Shown here in pieces: positions 34,609 through 43,321 of a DNA stretch of 64,000 nucleotides. The number at the start of each line of letters is the position of its first letter. The first letter of the stretch is position 1. Under the pieces are notes generated by a model. The model made no database searches. It saw only the letters and a list, made by a program, of their open reading frames with translations, and was not told the DNA's origin. Source of the DNA: Acidobacteriota bacterium (GTDB lineage Bacteria; Acidobacteriota; Terriglobia; Terriglobales; Acidobacteriaceae); NCBI GenBank assembly GCA_016196065.1, contig JACPYL010000008.1, positions 496,001 to 560,000 of the forward strand, given 5' to 3'. A program made the translations under genes and the position numbers.

Positions 34609-35952
34609 ATGCCTCAAGTGCTGTCCTTTCTTCAGACGATTTTCGTGATGGGAATCGTTCTGGGCTTCATGATCCTGATCCACGAGTTCGGCCACTACGC
34701 GGCCGCGAAGTTGTTCAAAGTTCGGGTCGAAGTATTTTCGATCGGATTCGGTAAACGCCTGCTCGGATTCCGCCGCGGCGAAACCGATTACCGCATCAGT
34801 GCCCTGCCCCTCGGCGGCTACGTCAAGATGTCGGGTGAAAATCCGATGGACGAGCGCACTGGCGATCAAGGCGAGTTTCTTTCGCATCCGAAATGGCAGC
34901 GCTTCATCATCGCCATCGCCGGACCGGCGATGAACATCCTCCTCGCTTTTGGGTTGTGGACCGGCGTCTTCATGGTGCACTTCGAATACCCAGCCGTCTT
35001 TGACGGCCCCGCAGTCATCGGATGGATTCTCCCGAATACTCCCGCCGCCACCGCTGGAGTGCAAATCGGCGACAAGATTGACCGCGTCGAAAACATTCAG
35101 AATCCCACCTGGGAACAAGTCGAAATCAAGGAAGGTTTGAGCCCGAATCAACCCCTGAAGTTCGCCATCAACAGAAATGGTGTGGTTTCAGAATTGACTC
35201 TGACCCCGCAGCCCTCCGGCCGCAATCAATGGGGAGACATAGGGTGGGTGCCCAAGGAACCGAACTTTATTGCCACGATGATTGAGCCGGGAATGCCCGC
35301 GGAAAAAGCTGGCATGAGAGTCGGAGACCAGATCCAGAGCGTAAATGGCCAGCAGATTCCCGCGCTAGCCGTGCTGGTCGATATGTTGAGCCACTCCAAG
35401 GATCAGCCTCTCGACATCGTGGTGCTCCGCGACGGTAAAGAAATGACCATGCGTGTCACACCGACTCTGACGGCGAGCAAGACCGGCGGAGAATCGCGCT
35501 ACCGCATCGGTCTCGCCAGTCAGCCGACGAAAGTTGTGCGCCTGCCGTTCGGCGAAGCCGTGCGAAAATCCGCGCTGGAATGCAAGAAGAACTCACTGCT
35601 CATCCTCGAACTGTTGCAGAAGATGGTGGAGCGCAAGGTCTCGATCAAGCAGGTTGATGGCCCCATCGGCATCGGCAGCGCTGTCGGCAGTGCCGCCCGC
35701 GAAAAAGGCTGGACGCCTCTCCTCTTCGTGAGCGCGATCATCAGCCTGAACCTGGGCGTCTTCAACCTCATGCCCATCCCGATTCTCGACGGTGGAGTCA
35801 TCCTTCTCCTCTTCATCGAAGGCCTGATGCAGAAAGAAATCAGCCTTCGGATCAAAGAGCGTATCTACCAGGCCGCGTTCGTATTCCTGGTTCTGTTTGC
35901 AGTGACGGTTATCTACAACGACATCATCAAGCAGTTCCCCGGCACGCAGTAA
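34609..35952 (+). CDS. rseP: Site-2 zinc metalloprotease RseP
   Basis: 447 residues. Zinc site HEFGHYAA (His25, Glu26, His29) in TM1, PLGGYVKM, a PDZ tandem (GWILPNTPAATAGVQIGDKI and MIEPGMPAEKAGMRVGDQIQ) and the second metal motif NLMPIPILDGGVI. Intramembrane cleavage of anti-sigma factors or signal-peptide remnants. Confidence 0.95.
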   Translation: MPQVLSFLQTIFVMGIVLGFMILIHEFGHYAAAKLFKVRVEVFSIGFGKRLLGFRRGETDYRISALPLGGYVKMSGENPMDERTGDQGEFLSHPKWQRFIIAIAGPAMNILLAFGLWTGVFMVHFEYPAVFDGPAVIGWILPNTPAATAGVQIGDKIDRVENIQNPTWEQVEIKEGLSPNQPLKFAINRNGVVSELTLTPQPSGRNQWGDIGWVPKEPNFIATMIEPGMPAEKAGMRVGDQIQSVNGQQIPALAVLVDMLSHSKDQPLDIVVLRDGKEMTMRVTPTLTASKTGGESRYRIGLASQPTKVVRLPFGEAVRKSALECKKNSLLILELLQKMVERKVSIKQVDGPIGIGSAVGSAAREKGWTPLLFVSAIISLNLGVFNLMPIPILDGGVILLLFIEGLMQKEISLRIKERIYQAAFVFLVLFAVTVIYNDIIKQFPGTQ

Positions 35953-35971
35953 ATGTCACGATCATCAGCAC

Positions 35972-36022
35972 GCTCCAGCCGCGAAGCGGCGGTATAGGAA
36001 AGCCCGGCACGTAAGTGCCGGG
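35972..36022. repeat. GCTCCAGCCGCGAAGCGGC repeat plus hairpin
   Basis: GCTCCAGCCGCGAAGCGGC (35972-35990) continues into GGTATAGG; a variant (GCTCCAGCCGCGACGCGGC, then AGTATGCGG) lies at 37384-37411, so the two flank ispG. A strong hairpin CCCGGCAC-GTAA-GTGCCGGG follows at 36003-36022. Confidence 0.55.
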
Positions 36023-36127
36023 TAAGCGAGCGCCCCGACGGAGTCCTATAGGGACGGCACCCCGGCCACGGTCACCCTTCGAGCCACCGCCCTGCTCACT
36101 GCCAACCTGCTAAAATAAAGCTTCCCT

Positions 36128-37369
36128 ATGGCTGAAATGCGACGCAGAAAAACCGTAACCGTCACGATTGGCGGAGTAAAGGTTGGTAGCGATGCACCAA
36201 TCATGGTGCAGTCGATGACCAACACCGATACGGCGGACATCCCTGGCACCATCAAGCAGGTCGCCGCCCTCGCTCGCGCTGGGAGCGAAGTCGTTCGTGT
36301 CACCGTAAATAATGACGACGCGGCCAAGGCTGTGCTGCACATCGTCGAGGGACTCGAAAAACTCGGCGTGCGCGTTCCCATCGTCGGCGACTTCCATTAC
36401 AACGGACACCTTCTGCTGACGAAATATCCTGCATGCGCCGAGGGACTGGCGAAGTACCGCATCAATCCCGGCAACGTCAGCGTCGGACGCAAGAACGACG
36501 ACAACTTCCGCACCATGATCGAAGTTGCGGTGAAGTATCAGCGCCCCGTTCGGATTGGCGTGAACTGGGGCTCGCTTGATCAATCCCTTCTCACGCGCAT
36601 GATGGACGAGAATTCCAAGTTAGCGGAGCCGCTCGAAGCGCGCGAAGTCATGATGGAAGCGATGGTCGTGAGCGCGCTGCGTTCCGCGAAAATCGCTGAA
36701 GAAGATGGGCTGCGTTCCGACCAGATTATTTTGAGCGCGAAAGTCAGCGGCGTGCAGGACTTGATTGACGTCTATCGATCTCTCGCCGCACGCTGCGAGT
36801 ATCCCCTGCACCTCGGACTCACCGAAGCGGGCATGGGCGCCAAAGGTATCGTGGCCTCGAGTGCCGCGCTAGCTGTGTTGTTGCAGGAAGGAATCGGCGA
36901 CACGATTCGCGTTTCGCTGACTCCTGCTCCCGGCGGCGATCGCACCGAAGAAGTTCGCGTTGCGCAGCAGATCCTGCAATCGCTTGGTATTCGCAGCTTC
37001 ACTCCGCAAGTCACCGCCTGCCCCGGTTGCGGGCGCACGACCAGCACCTTCTTCCAGGAAATGGCGCAGCAGATCCAGGACTACCTCCGCGACCAGATGC
37101 CCGTCTGGAAAGGCCGCTACGTAGGCGTGGAAGAAATGAAAGTAGCAGTCATGGGATGCGTAGTGAACGGTCCCGGCGAATCGAAACACGCCAGCCTCGG
37201 CATCTCGCTGCCCGGAACTTTTGAAGAACCTAAAGCGCCGGTCTACGTCGACGGACGCCTCTTCACCACCCTGAAAGGCGACAAGATCGTCGCCGAGTTC
37301 ATCAAGATTCTCGACAACTACGTGGACTCCCACTACACGGCAAGAGAAGCAGTCGGCGCCCGGAACTAG
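36128..37369 (+). CDS. ispG: 4-hydroxy-3-methylbut-2-enyl diphosphate synthase
   Basis: 413 residues. N-terminal TIM barrel ([20 protein letters not shown]) and C-terminal domain with 4Fe-4S ligands in [15 protein letters not shown] and [11 protein letters not shown], plus the conserved Glu. Non-mevalonate isoprenoid pathway, so this cluster carries two of its steps beside uppS. TAAAAT lies 11 nt before the ATG, no ribosome binding site. Confidence 0.96.
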   Translation: MAEMRRRKTVTVTIGGVKVGSDAPIMVQSMTNTDTADIPGTIKQVAALARAGSEVVRVTVNNDDAAKAVLHIVEGLEKLGVRVPIVGDFHYNGHLLLTKYPACAEGLAKYRINPGNVSVGRKNDDNFRTMIEVAVKYQRPVRIGVNWGSLDQSLLTRMMDENSKLAEPLEAREVMMEAMVVSALRSAKIAEEDGLRSDQIILSAKVSGVQDLIDVYRSLAARCEYPLHLGLTEAGMGAKGIVASSAALAVLLQEGIGDTIRVSLTPAPGGDRTEEVRVAQQILQSLGIRSFTPQVTACPGCGRTTSTFFQEMAQQIQDYLRDQMPVWKGRYVGVEEMKVAVMGCVVNGPGESKHASLGISLPGTFEEPKAPVYVDGRLFTTLKGDKIVAEFIKILDNYVDSHYTAREAVGARN

Positions 37370-37426
37370 CAGGCATCGAGATTGCTCCAGCCGCGACGCG
37401 GCAGTATGCGGAGGATCGCATCGGTC

Positions 37427-37642
37427 ATGAAAGAAGGCACTCAACGTTCAATCGTTCGCTGGATTCACATCGTACTTGCGATTCCGATTCTTGGTTATAT
37501 CTATAGCCCCTTCGAAAAACTTCCTGACTACGCTACGCCGACTCGGTATGTCTTCTTACCTGCCATGGTCGCTACGGGGTTGTGGATGTGGAAGGGCCAC
37601 GTCGTTCGACGACTAATTTCGACCAAGAAACGATCGGCCTAG
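37427..37642 (+). CDS. Small two-helix membrane protein
   Basis: 71 residues from the ATG at 37427 (in-frame ATG also at 37406). Two hydrophobic segments (RWIHIVLAIPILGYIYSPF and YVFLPAMVATGLWMW) flanked by basic residues. The RWIH..LAIPILGYIY pattern occurs in small uncharacterised membrane proteins; no function known. Confidence 0.6.
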   Translation: MKEGTQRSIVRWIHIVLAIPILGYIYSPFEKLPDYATPTRYVFLPAMVATGLWMWKGHVVRRLISTKKRSA

Positions 37643-37661
37643 TAAGAGCTGGGGGGGACCG

Positions 37662-38024
37662 ATGAAGATGAAAAAGTACGCCAGCTTTGCCGACTACCTC
37701 GATGACCAGCCGCCCAAGAACCGCACGATTATCCGAGCACTTCGCCGCTTTGTGAAGCGTGTGGAGCCCGGACTCGAGGAGTCGGTGAAGTGGGGCAATG
37801 GCTGCTGGGTCAAAGGGAAAGAGCCAAAGGGAAAAGTGCCCGTCGCCTATGTGTACTCAGCGCCCGACCACGTCCAGTTTGGTTTCCTGCGCGGCTCTTC
37901 ATTAAAGGACCCACGCCACCTTCTTGAAGGCAATGGCCAATACGTACGCCATGTCAAAGTGCGCAAGTCCTCCGACATCGACGAAGACGTGTTCAAAGCC
38001 TTCCTGCAACAGGCCGCGCGCTGA
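37662..38024 (+). CDS. DUF1801 domain protein
   Basis: 120 residues. FADYLDDQPPKNRTIIRALR, then EPGLEESVKWGNGCW and VQFGFLRGSSLKDPRHLLEG, the pattern of DUF1801/YdhG-like proteins. Small soluble protein, function unknown. Confidence 0.85.
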   Translation: MKMKKYASFADYLDDQPPKNRTIIRALRRFVKRVEPGLEESVKWGNGCWVKGKEPKGKVPVAYVYSAPDHVQFGFLRGSSLKDPRHLLEGNGQYVRHVKVRKSSDIDEDVFKAFLQQAAR

Positions 38025-38042
38025 TCGATTCTCCTACCCGTT

Positions 38043-38597
38043 TCACCGCTTCTGGTACGGATGGAAAATGTAATCCTTCGCCTTCACCTTCGTATGGCAT
38101 GCAACTCCGCAGTCGGAGAGGCTTTTAGCATCGGCTTCGAACTTGTCTGATGCGGCGTCATAGTTGAACACCGCGTATCCCCATCCGGCGCTTTTCGAAA
38201 ATCGCTTGCTGTCTCTTTCCATGACGAAAGCCTGCTTGAAGACGTCGGGGACATCCACGGCAAACTGGGCTTCGGTACTCTTCTTCGGCTTCCACTGCAG
38301 CTTCGCGACCTTGGACCCGTCCGGGAAAGGCTGCCCGTTGCCCGGAATGCCCGACTTATACGCCGCGATCATCGCCGGATTGCCGACGATCACCTTAAGC
38401 ACTTCATCAGTCCGCGCGGAAGAGATCACCGACCAGTCCTCGTATCCCTTGAAGTCGGCAAACTCGATTCCACTCGGTGATTTCAGCGCGTACTTGTCTT
38501 TCTCTTTGTCCTGCGCGTATACGCCCATGGCGCCAAGGACGGCGACGGCGAGCACTACGGTGGATATCGTGATTGCAATTTTGCTTTGACGCTTCAT
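38043..38597 (-). CDS. Cytochrome P460 family protein
   Basis: 184 residues from the ATG at 38597. Signal peptide (AITISTVVLAVAVLGAMGVYA), then FADFKGYEDWSVISSARTDE, ILGNPxMI-like VIVGNPAMIAAYKSG, and a C-terminal haem motif DCGVACHTKVKAKDYIF. This is the cytochrome P460 layout (hydroxylamine/NO-oxidising haem). Whether the lysine-haem crosslink is present cannot be told by eye. Monocistronic. Confidence 0.85.
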   Translation of the reverse strand: MKRQSKIAITISTVVLAVAVLGAMGVYAQDKEKDKYALKSPSGIEFADFKGYEDWSVISSARTDEVLKVIVGNPAMIAAYKSGIPGNGQPFPDGSKVAKLQWKPKKSTEAQFAVDVPDVFKQAFVMERDSKRFSKSAGWGYAVFNYDAASDKFEADAKSLSDCGVACHTKVKAKDYIFHPYQKR

Positions 38598-38743
38598 GGC
38601 TGATTCTTTCTGGAGAAGGATTTCCGATTTGGCTTTTGGAGAGGCAAAGCATATCACAGGAAATTCTCGATCTACTGAAGCGCCGGGTGCCCTTGCTCGA
38701 TTTGCTGCCGATCGCCGACGTACTGTGCTACCCTGACCGCCAA

Positions 38744-38905
38744 ATGAGCAATCAGTCGAATGCCGCCACCGCTGGTATTAGTTTTGGATCGGCCTTAGCC
38801 ATGATCCTTTCCTTCCAACTGAATCATTCGATTCTGTGGGCCATCGTGCATGGCGTGTGCTCGTGGTTCTATGTGATCTACCGAGCGCTGAAGGGTAACT
38901 ACTGA
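38744..38905 (+). CDS. Conserved small membrane protein, 53 residues
   Basis: MSNQSNAATAGISFGSALAM leads to a hydrophobic helix and ends HGVCSWFYVIYRALKGNY. The SALAM..S..NHSILWAIVHG..SW.YVIY.A pattern is a recurrent short family in many phyla. TACCCT lies 9 nt upstream of the ATG; no Shine-Dalgarno. Function unknown. Confidence 0.65.
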   Translation: MSNQSNAATAGISFGSALAMILSFQLNHSILWAIVHGVCSWFYVIYRALKGNY

Positions 38906-39063
38906 TACCGCACCACCGCTCTCCGAGGGTGCTCATGATGCTGTGAGAAGTAGTTCACCCTCCCGATCCGAGCGTTCTATGATGTTGAAGAACTGGGATG
39001 TTGGAGAACTGGGCCGCCCCGTTCGACATTGTTCCCACAACTCTCTGCCCAGGAGGTCGCGCG

Positions 39064-39582
39064 ATGAAGACGAATCTTGCCATCGTGGCTTTGCTTTTCA
39101 TCCTTTCATTTTCAGCATCCGCACAGGAACCAACACCTAAGGATTCCCTGCTCGATCATCTGAGCGGTAGTTGGATCCTGCAAGGCACCATTGCCAGACA
39201 CGAGACCACGCACGATATTGAGTCCGAATGGGTGCTGAACCATGAATACCTACGCCTGCACGAGACCTCGCGAGAGAAAGACGCCAAGGGACAGCCTGCG
39301 TATGAAGCGATCATCTTGATCGAATGGGACGCGTCGTTGAACGAATACCTGTGCCTGTGGCTCGACTCGACCGGTGGCGGAGGTCTCTCGGCGCCGATGG
39401 CCCACGGCAAACGGGGCGATGATCAAATCGTATTCGTGTTCAAGGGCAAGGATGAGAAAGACGGCGGCGTCCAGACAACATTCGCCTACAACAAAGCCAC
39501 GGATTCCTGGAACTGGCTGATCGATAACGAATCCGGCGGCAAGCTGACGCCGTTTGCGCGAGTCAAGCTCACCAGAAAATAA
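39064..39582 (+). CDS. Secreted DUF1579/lipocalin-like protein
   Basis: 172 residues from ATG at 39064 with AGGAGG upstream. Signal peptide (NLAIVALLFILSFSASAQ), then LDHLSGSWILQGTI, WVLNHEYLRLHETS and ending NESGGKLTPFARVKL. The barrel-like pattern and the SGSW start fit DUF1579-type periplasmic proteins; ligand unknown. Confidence 0.65.
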   Translation: MKTNLAIVALLFILSFSASAQEPTPKDSLLDHLSGSWILQGTIARHETTHDIESEWVLNHEYLRLHETSREKDAKGQPAYEAIILIEWDASLNEYLCLWLDSTGGGGLSAPMAHGKRGDDQIVFVFKGKDEKDGGVQTTFAYNKATDSWNWLIDNESGGKLTPFARVKLTRK

Positions 39583-39629
39583 GCGCCGGGAGCGCGGCAA
39601 GAACTCAGGCTAGCAAGCCATTAGGAAGC

Positions 39630-39647
39630 GCACGGCTTCAGCCGTGC
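39630..39647. repeat. GCACGGCTTCAGCCGTGC palindrome
   Basis: Perfect 7-bp arms around TTCA, in the spacer before the accessory cluster. No U-tract on either strand, so more likely a dispersed palindrome than a terminator. Confidence 0.45.
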
Positions 39648-39793
39648 CACAAAGCTCTCTGGAAGATTGGGCTCCAGCCCCTGACGGCACACGCACTACT
39701 GCTTTCACCCACGTTTCACAAAAAACGAAGCGAGGGGCACCTACTTACCGGGGCCACCCGCCCGTTGATAACCGTGTAGAATTTCAATCCACA

Positions 39794-40411
39794 ATGTCCA
39801 CCTCACTCACTCCTAAGCAACGTAGGTTGAAAAAGGAACTGGAGGCCATCAGCGAAATAGTCCGCGTTGATTACTGGAATATCCTCACTTGGCCTCCCAG
39901 GCTTAGAACGACCGCTTTGGAGGTGATGACGCGCCAGTTGATTCGCGGTGACATCGTTACCCAATACACTTTGATTGACGACTGGTTGAGTAGTGCAGTA
40001 TGTCGATATTTCTTGCCGGGACGAAGCTTCATTGTTCAATGGAAGACTCAGCGCTTTGTCAGATTCAATTACTATGTGATTGAACGTCTTTACATGACAC
40101 AAAAGCTCGCCTTCTTGAAAGACGCGTATGTCATTCCCAAGGCTATTGCCGCTACGATCGAGGAAATTAACGCGCTGCGGAACGCGATGGCTCATGCATT
40201 TTTTCCTGAAAATCTACGGGCATACCACAGGAAAGGACCTTCCGCCGCTCGGAAGCCTGTAACAGTTCGCTACAAGGGCACCGACATTTTTACCCTGGAG
40301 GGGATTAGACAATTCGCGGCGGATTGTGGCACCGTCACCGAGTTTTTCAAAAGGGGGCTAAGGCGGCGCACGCGAACCCTCATTGCCCTTCGTACTTCAG
40401 GCGAGGAATAA
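39794..40411 (+). CDS. HEPN-like helical protein
   Basis: 205 residues, helical, soluble. Near residues 124-140 it reads EEINALRNAMAHAFFPENLR; the R129-x4-H134 pattern (RNAMAH) at the end of a helix is the signature of HEPN domains, many of which are RNases in defence or toxin systems. The overall match is weak, so a non-catalytic DUF4145-like protein is possible. TAGAAT lies 11 nt upstream of the ATG. First gene of a four-gene accessory cluster. Confidence 0.45.
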   Translation: MSTSLTPKQRRLKKELEAISEIVRVDYWNILTWPPRLRTTALEVMTRQLIRGDIVTQYTLIDDWLSSAVCRYFLPGRSFIVQWKTQRFVRFNYYVIERLYMTQKLAFLKDAYVIPKAIAATIEEINALRNAMAHAFFPENLRAYHRKGPSAARKPVTVRYKGTDIFTLEGIRQFAADCGTVTEFFKRGLRRRTRTLIALRTSGEE

Positions 40412-40482
40412 TATATCGGGAATGTCCCGCCTCTCCCCTGATTTCGATCGAAGAAAAAATAAGCTGAATTGACGGAGGGACT

Positions 40483-41208
40483 GTGACCGAGCTAAACGAA
40501 CCGACCGAGCAGCCGCCGCCCCCGCAGCAGTTTGCGCCATCGGAAAGAGCATTGAAGTTGCATGACGAGTATCGAAAGAAGATCTGGGAAGACTCGGTAT
40601 CAGGCAGTGAGAACTTTGACAAATATCTCATCACCTTTTCGACTGGTGCCCTTGCCCTCTCGTTATCTTTCATTAAGGACGTTGTTCCGCTGAGGGATGC
40701 GATATGGATTTCGCTTCTGATCGTCTCGTGGGCTGCGTTCATACTCGCAGCATTGGTGACTCTGGTTTCGTTTAGATTCAGCCTCTCGGCTCTGGAAAGA
40801 ATGGTTCCGGTGCTAAATGACTATTACCTGAATGCCAAACCCGCTGCATATGACAAACACATGGACGACCTGCGGACGAAAGCCGTCGACTGGTGTGCTT
40901 GGGCGGGACTATTTTTCTTCGTACTCGGTTTGATTTGCACTATGATATTTGTGAGCGGGAACGTTCTGAGAGCGAACGCTATGGAAGACAAGGAAAATCT
41001 GCAAAAGGGCAATTCCGTCCGAATTGACCGAATTGACTTTGGTTGTAAGCCTCCGGCGATGACGCCCATGACACCGAATGCGAAATTCGAGGCACATGCT
41101 GGGCAGGACAAAGTTGAAAAGGGCGTCAAACCGCCACGATTTACTCCAGTCCCCCCGTCCCCCACACCTACTCCACAACCGTGCCCGGCAGAACCGCCCA
41201 AGAAATGA
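40483..41208 (+). CDS. Three-helix membrane protein with Pro-rich C-terminal tail
   Basis: 241 residues from GTG with GGAGGG upstream. Cytoplasmic-type charged N-terminus (1-45), helices at about 48-66, 72-97 and 136-158, then a 75-residue tail with two GxKPxxxTP units (187-195, 214-222) and PVPPSPTPTPQPCPAEPPKK. Unknown family; the helix layout loosely recalls SLATT-type two- or three-helix effectors but I cannot confirm this. Followed 12 bp later by a gene that repeats its tail. Confidence 0.55.
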   Translation: MTELNEPTEQPPPPQQFAPSERALKLHDEYRKKIWEDSVSGSENFDKYLITFSTGALALSLSFIKDVVPLRDAIWISLLIVSWAAFILAALVTLVSFRFSLSALERMVPVLNDYYLNAKPAAYDKHMDDLRTKAVDWCAWAGLFFFVLGLICTMIFVSGNVLRANAMEDKENLQKGNSVRIDRIDFGCKPPAMTPMTPNAKFEAHAGQDKVEKGVKPPRFTPVPPSPTPTPQPCPAEPPKK

Positions 41209-41220
41209 ATCGAGGGGAAG

Positions 41221-41376
41221 ATGGCAAGAGTCAATGATGGCTTGAAACCAACGGGAATGACGCCAGTCGTTACCGGTCAAGAAGACCGAGGCTTGAAGCC
41301 TTCCCCGTTGACCCCTATACAGCCCCAACAACCAACACCTACTCCAACTCCTCCGGCCCCTACGCCGAAGGAGTGA
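41221..41376 (+). CDS. 51-residue Pro-rich protein duplicating the upstream tail
   Basis: Starts ATG at 41221 after GAGGGGAAG and ends TGA at 41374-41376. Reads MARVNDGLKPTGMTPVVTGQ, then EDRGLKPSPLTPIQP and a PTPTPTPPAPTPKE end. The order GLKPxxMTP - GLKPxxLTP - PTPTP repeats the order GCKPPAMTP - GVKPPRFTP - PTPTP of the preceding protein's tail. Good ribosome binding site and tight spacing support it as a real gene. Confidence 0.55.
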   Translation: MARVNDGLKPTGMTPVVTGQEDRGLKPSPLTPIQPQQPTPTPTPPAPTPKE

Positions 41377-41486
41377 CGGCGAAACAGTGACAGTTAGCTT
41401 GTGGCCGGGCCCCCAGCAGCAATGAGCGAATGTGTGGGGCACTCGGCTACCGGAGTCGACCCGCCAAGTAGTAACATCATGAGTGG

Positions 41487-42758
41487 GTGAAAAAGAAAAG
41501 CAAAGGTAACAAGAAACAGCAGTCTCACATACACCATTACGTTCCGCAGTGGTACCAACGTAGGTTTCTCCCGCCCGGCCAGACTAACTTTTTTTACCTC
41601 GACCTTCACCCCGACACCTTTACCTGGACCGGCGGATCACACATCCTGAAGGCGTTGCGCCGTCTTGGACCATCGGCGTGCTTCTACAAAGAGGATCTCT
41701 ACACCCTGAAGCTTGGAAGCTGGAGCACGGACCAAATAGAAAGTCACTTCTTCGGCGTGGTGGACAGCCGAGGCAGAAACGCCGTCTCCTACTTTGCGGA
41801 GTTCAATGGTATCGAAGCGCCGGCTTGGGATGCGGGTGGAAACTTGGGCCCCTACATGGACGCGCAGAAGTTCAGGACGCCTCGGGGGCTCGACCTCATC
41901 AAAAAACGGTCAGGAGGGTCCGACCACAATGCAACCCTGCTGTCCATGCAGAGGGAATTCAAGTACACCACGATGTGGATGGAGGCTACCTGGGAAATCG
42001 TGCGGGCAAGGCGAAGCCCGACCAAGTTCATAGTCTCGGACGATCCTGTCACCTTCTACTGCAAGCGGCTGTTCCCGAGCGACCGCACGTATCCCAATGA
42101 AATGTACCTCGGTCAGACAGGGACGCGCACGCTGTTCCCCCTCGGTCTCGACTCGTGCTTGATACTCACTCACGTCCAACTTGTTCGGAACCCCTGGAGC
42201 AACCCGTTTGAGCCCCGCACCAACGCCCGATCCGTTCCTGCGGCAGGCCCCAAGTACCTCCCAGACATACAGTACGGACGGGAGCTTGAGGAGGATGAGG
42301 TGCTCCGCATCAACCACATTCTCAAGACAAGGGCTGTTCGCTTCATCGCCGCTGCTGAGGAGGAATGGCTCTACCCGGAACGTCGCGTCTCTACGAAGGA
42401 ATGGGAGAATCTCGATGACGATTGGTTCCTGCTGCCGAACCTTTGGAGAGTCTCATTTCACAGAGAAATCATGATAGGGCATCAGGGCGGCGGGGCATCG
42501 GCCTGGGACGAGTACGGGCGGAGGCCATGGGAGTTGGGGTACAAGGACGAGAGGCAACGTGATCTAGAGTGTCAAACTTGCGAGATGGCAAAAAGGGAAT
42601 GGGCTGTAAAGCGGATTGGTAAATCCAGGGCGCAGACTGACGAGCGCATGGGGATGGACGTTGCCGACAAGATGGCGGACGACTTCCTGCGCGAACAGGG
42701 CCTGATTCACGGGCCTATAAATCGCCCCTATGATTGGAAGGAATCAACCAGCGAGTGA
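41487..42758 (+). CDS. DUF4238 domain protein
   Basis: 423 residues from GTG (TAACAT 9 nt upstream). The opening SHIHHYVPQWYQRRFLPPGQ is the DUF4238 signature (HHYVPQ..L..F). Further on FIVSDDPVTFY and FPLGLDSCLILTH match the family's central segment. A C-terminal Cys pair lies in LECQTCEMAKREW. DUF4238 has no known activity; genes are often in accessory islands. Confidence 0.75.
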   Translation: MKKKSKGNKKQQSHIHHYVPQWYQRRFLPPGQTNFFYLDLHPDTFTWTGGSHILKALRRLGPSACFYKEDLYTLKLGSWSTDQIESHFFGVVDSRGRNAVSYFAEFNGIEAPAWDAGGNLGPYMDAQKFRTPRGLDLIKKRSGGSDHNATLLSMQREFKYTTMWMEATWEIVRARRSPTKFIVSDDPVTFYCKRLFPSDRTYPNEMYLGQTGTRTLFPLGLDSCLILTHVQLVRNPWSNPFEPRTNARSVPAAGPKYLPDIQYGRELEEDEVLRINHILKTRAVRFIAAAEEEWLYPERRVSTKEWENLDDDWFLLPNLWRVSFHREIMIGHQGGGASAWDEYGRRPWELGYKDERQRDLECQTCEMAKREWAVKRIGKSRAQTDERMGMDVADKMADDFLREQGLIHGPINRPYDWKESTSE

Positions 42759-43321
42759 AAGGTGACCGGCTGATTAGATAACCGTATCAGGCCCACATTT
42801 GGAGAGAGCATCGACAGGTGCCCCATACATTCGAGGGTACCGCCGGTGCCCCATTTCTCGCGTTCTTTGCGAGAAGTGGGCAGCAGCGCGGCCAGCAGCG
42901 AAGGCTTCTTGAACCGCTGATGGTCGGAAGTCGGGTTGCGACAGCTCACATTCAGTCCTTAGCTAGTGAATAATCAAGAGGTCCAATATTGCAGCAAAAC
43001 CGTTTCTAACAAACGAACCACGCCCTCAGTGGCTAAAGCCTTAATTCAAAACAAGGCAGTGACCGCAGCGGTGAGCCGCTGCGCCACCCAAAATCAAGAA
43101 CAACACCGAGTTTTTTCGCATCCTGCTAGAGGGTATGGAAGGGCCCCCTTTCTCGTGCCCCATGACGGTTTTCCCCTCCATTCCACGCATAGCGAAATAG
43201 GGTAAAATCCCGGGGCCTCTCCTCCGAGGATTCTGCTCACGGCCAGGTTGCCGGGAACCTGGATTCCGCAATCAATACACATTTTTGCTGGCTCGTCCCG
43301 AGCTTCCGTGGAGGGTCGTCC
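42759..43321. other. Non-coding spacer with palindromic repeat
   Basis: About 560 bp without a supported gene. It includes the GGGGCACC-type palindrome (next entry) and possible promoter TAAAAT at 43203-43208 for the GloVer protein. Open frames here lack ribosome binding sites and protein-like composition. Confidence 0.4.
42845..42880 (-). repeat. GGGGCACC palindromic repeat, copy 1
   Basis: On the minus strand CCCACTTCTCGCAAAGAACG continues CGAGAAATGGGGCACC. A second copy on the plus strand at 50381-50420 has the same skeleton (CCCACCTTTGCGCAAAGAAC, then GCGCAAAGATGGGGCACCC). The arms differ but keep pairing (TTCTCGC/GCGAGAA versus TTTGCGC/GCGCAAA), evidence that structure is maintained. 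Confidence 0.6.

Noticed and set aside
42966-43205. Open frame in the spacer after the DUF4238 gene
   Set aside because: No ribosome binding site, no signal or domain, composition unlike neighbours.
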